In this document: positions 63,701 to 64,000 of the stretch, piece after piece | Position numbering within the stretch: position 1 is the stretch's first letter | Layout of the letters: each line of letters opens with the position of its first letter | Assembly: GCA_008921705.1 (NCBI GenBank) | Contig: VFFE01007653.1 | Location: 62,001-126,000, forward strand | Direction of reading: 5' to 3' | From: Burhinus oedicnemus | Taxonomy: Eukaryota; Chordata; Aves; Charadriiformes; Burhinidae | Length of the DNA stretch: 64,000 nt | Notes under the pieces: generated by a model | Told to the model about the DNA's origin: nothing | What the model saw: the letters and a program-made list of their open reading frames with translations, nothing else | Databases searched by the model: none | Made by a program: the position numbers and the translations under genes

Positions 63701-64000
63701 TGGTATACAGATGTGCATCATTCCTCCAGAGTCTTACTTAGGAAAAAAGTAATTATATAGACACACTGGTTGTGAGAAAGCATTCAGAAACAAGGGCTGT
63801 GTAACCAGCACAGAGATATTTACATCAGTCTATAAGGAATATGTAGTAGGATATTGTGAACTGCTTGGCCTTAAATACTGAATGTCTCCCAAACAGTCTA
63901 GTGATTTGAGCACGTATTCCTCATTTCCCATTTCCCCAGTCCACGTTGCCATTCTTTTTATCCTTTCAAGGACAAATTATAGGAAGCAAGCAACATACAG
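57776..64000. other. Intergenic AT-rich DNA to the window edge, no gene recognised
   Basis: About 6.2 kb without a supportable gene. An old repeat remnant may be present at about 60590-60780. The final kilobase is somewhat richer in GC (63480-63720). No PDE4D coding exon was recognised. Confidence 0.55.
60590..60780. repeat. Possible ancient interspersed repeat remnant
   Basis: The words AAGTGCCTGAATATGGGCAC (60623), AGTTGCCTATTTACACAG (60734) and TTAGGTGCCTAGCTAAA (60752) resemble an old sauropsid repeat marked by recurrent TTAGGTGCCTAA motifs. The evidence is from recalled motifs only. Confidence 0.3.

Overview
This window is vertebrate nuclear DNA, almost certainly from a bird. It is AT-rich and sparse in genes. 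It carries at least seven CR1 LINE fragments, five of them with a recognisable CR1 3' end, and one solo retroviral LTR of a type I associate with avian genomes. No operons, CRISPR arrays, tRNA or rRNA genes are visible. Most long open frames are either pieces of CR1 ORF2 or chance frames in non-coding DNA.

Region 1 (1-11.9 kb) is the 3' half of one protein-coding gene on the + strand, which I recognise as DEPDC1B (DEP domain containing 1B). Seven exons, all with GT-AG introns and matching phases, give about 336 C-terminal residues: the RhoGAP-like domain and the C-terminal tail, ending at a TAA at 11342-11344. The 5' exons, including the DEP domain, lie to the left of the window. A CR1 copy (1-1698) ends only about 100 bp before the first visible exon. 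A second CR1 (6325-7434) sits in the largest intron. The 3' UTR runs to a canonical AATAAA at 11821-11826.

Region 2 (about 11.9-64 kb) has no exon I can support as coding. In mammals PDE4D lies 3' of DEPDC1B in the same orientation, and I believe birds keep this order on chromosome Z. This stretch is therefore probably the DEPDC1B-PDE4D interval, although no PDE4D coding exon was recognised. It holds a 992-bp solo LTR with a 5-bp target-site duplication (30700-31691), an ancient CR1 beside a younger antisense CR1 (33.4-34.4 kb), further CR1 copies (52.8, 55.2, 56.5 and 57.4 kb), two very old degenerate repeats (44.4 and 60.6 kb), several simple repeats, and a 16-bp perfect inverted repeat (50796-50841). 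Four segments have exon-like boundaries (23.5, 35.0-35.3, 41.8-42.1 and 51.1 kb). They are reported as findings, not as genes.

I found no convincing new biological system. The most useful items to check are the candidate non-coding exons between DEPDC1B and PDE4D, the inverted repeat at 50.8 kb, and the effect of the CR1 next to the DEPDC1B exon.
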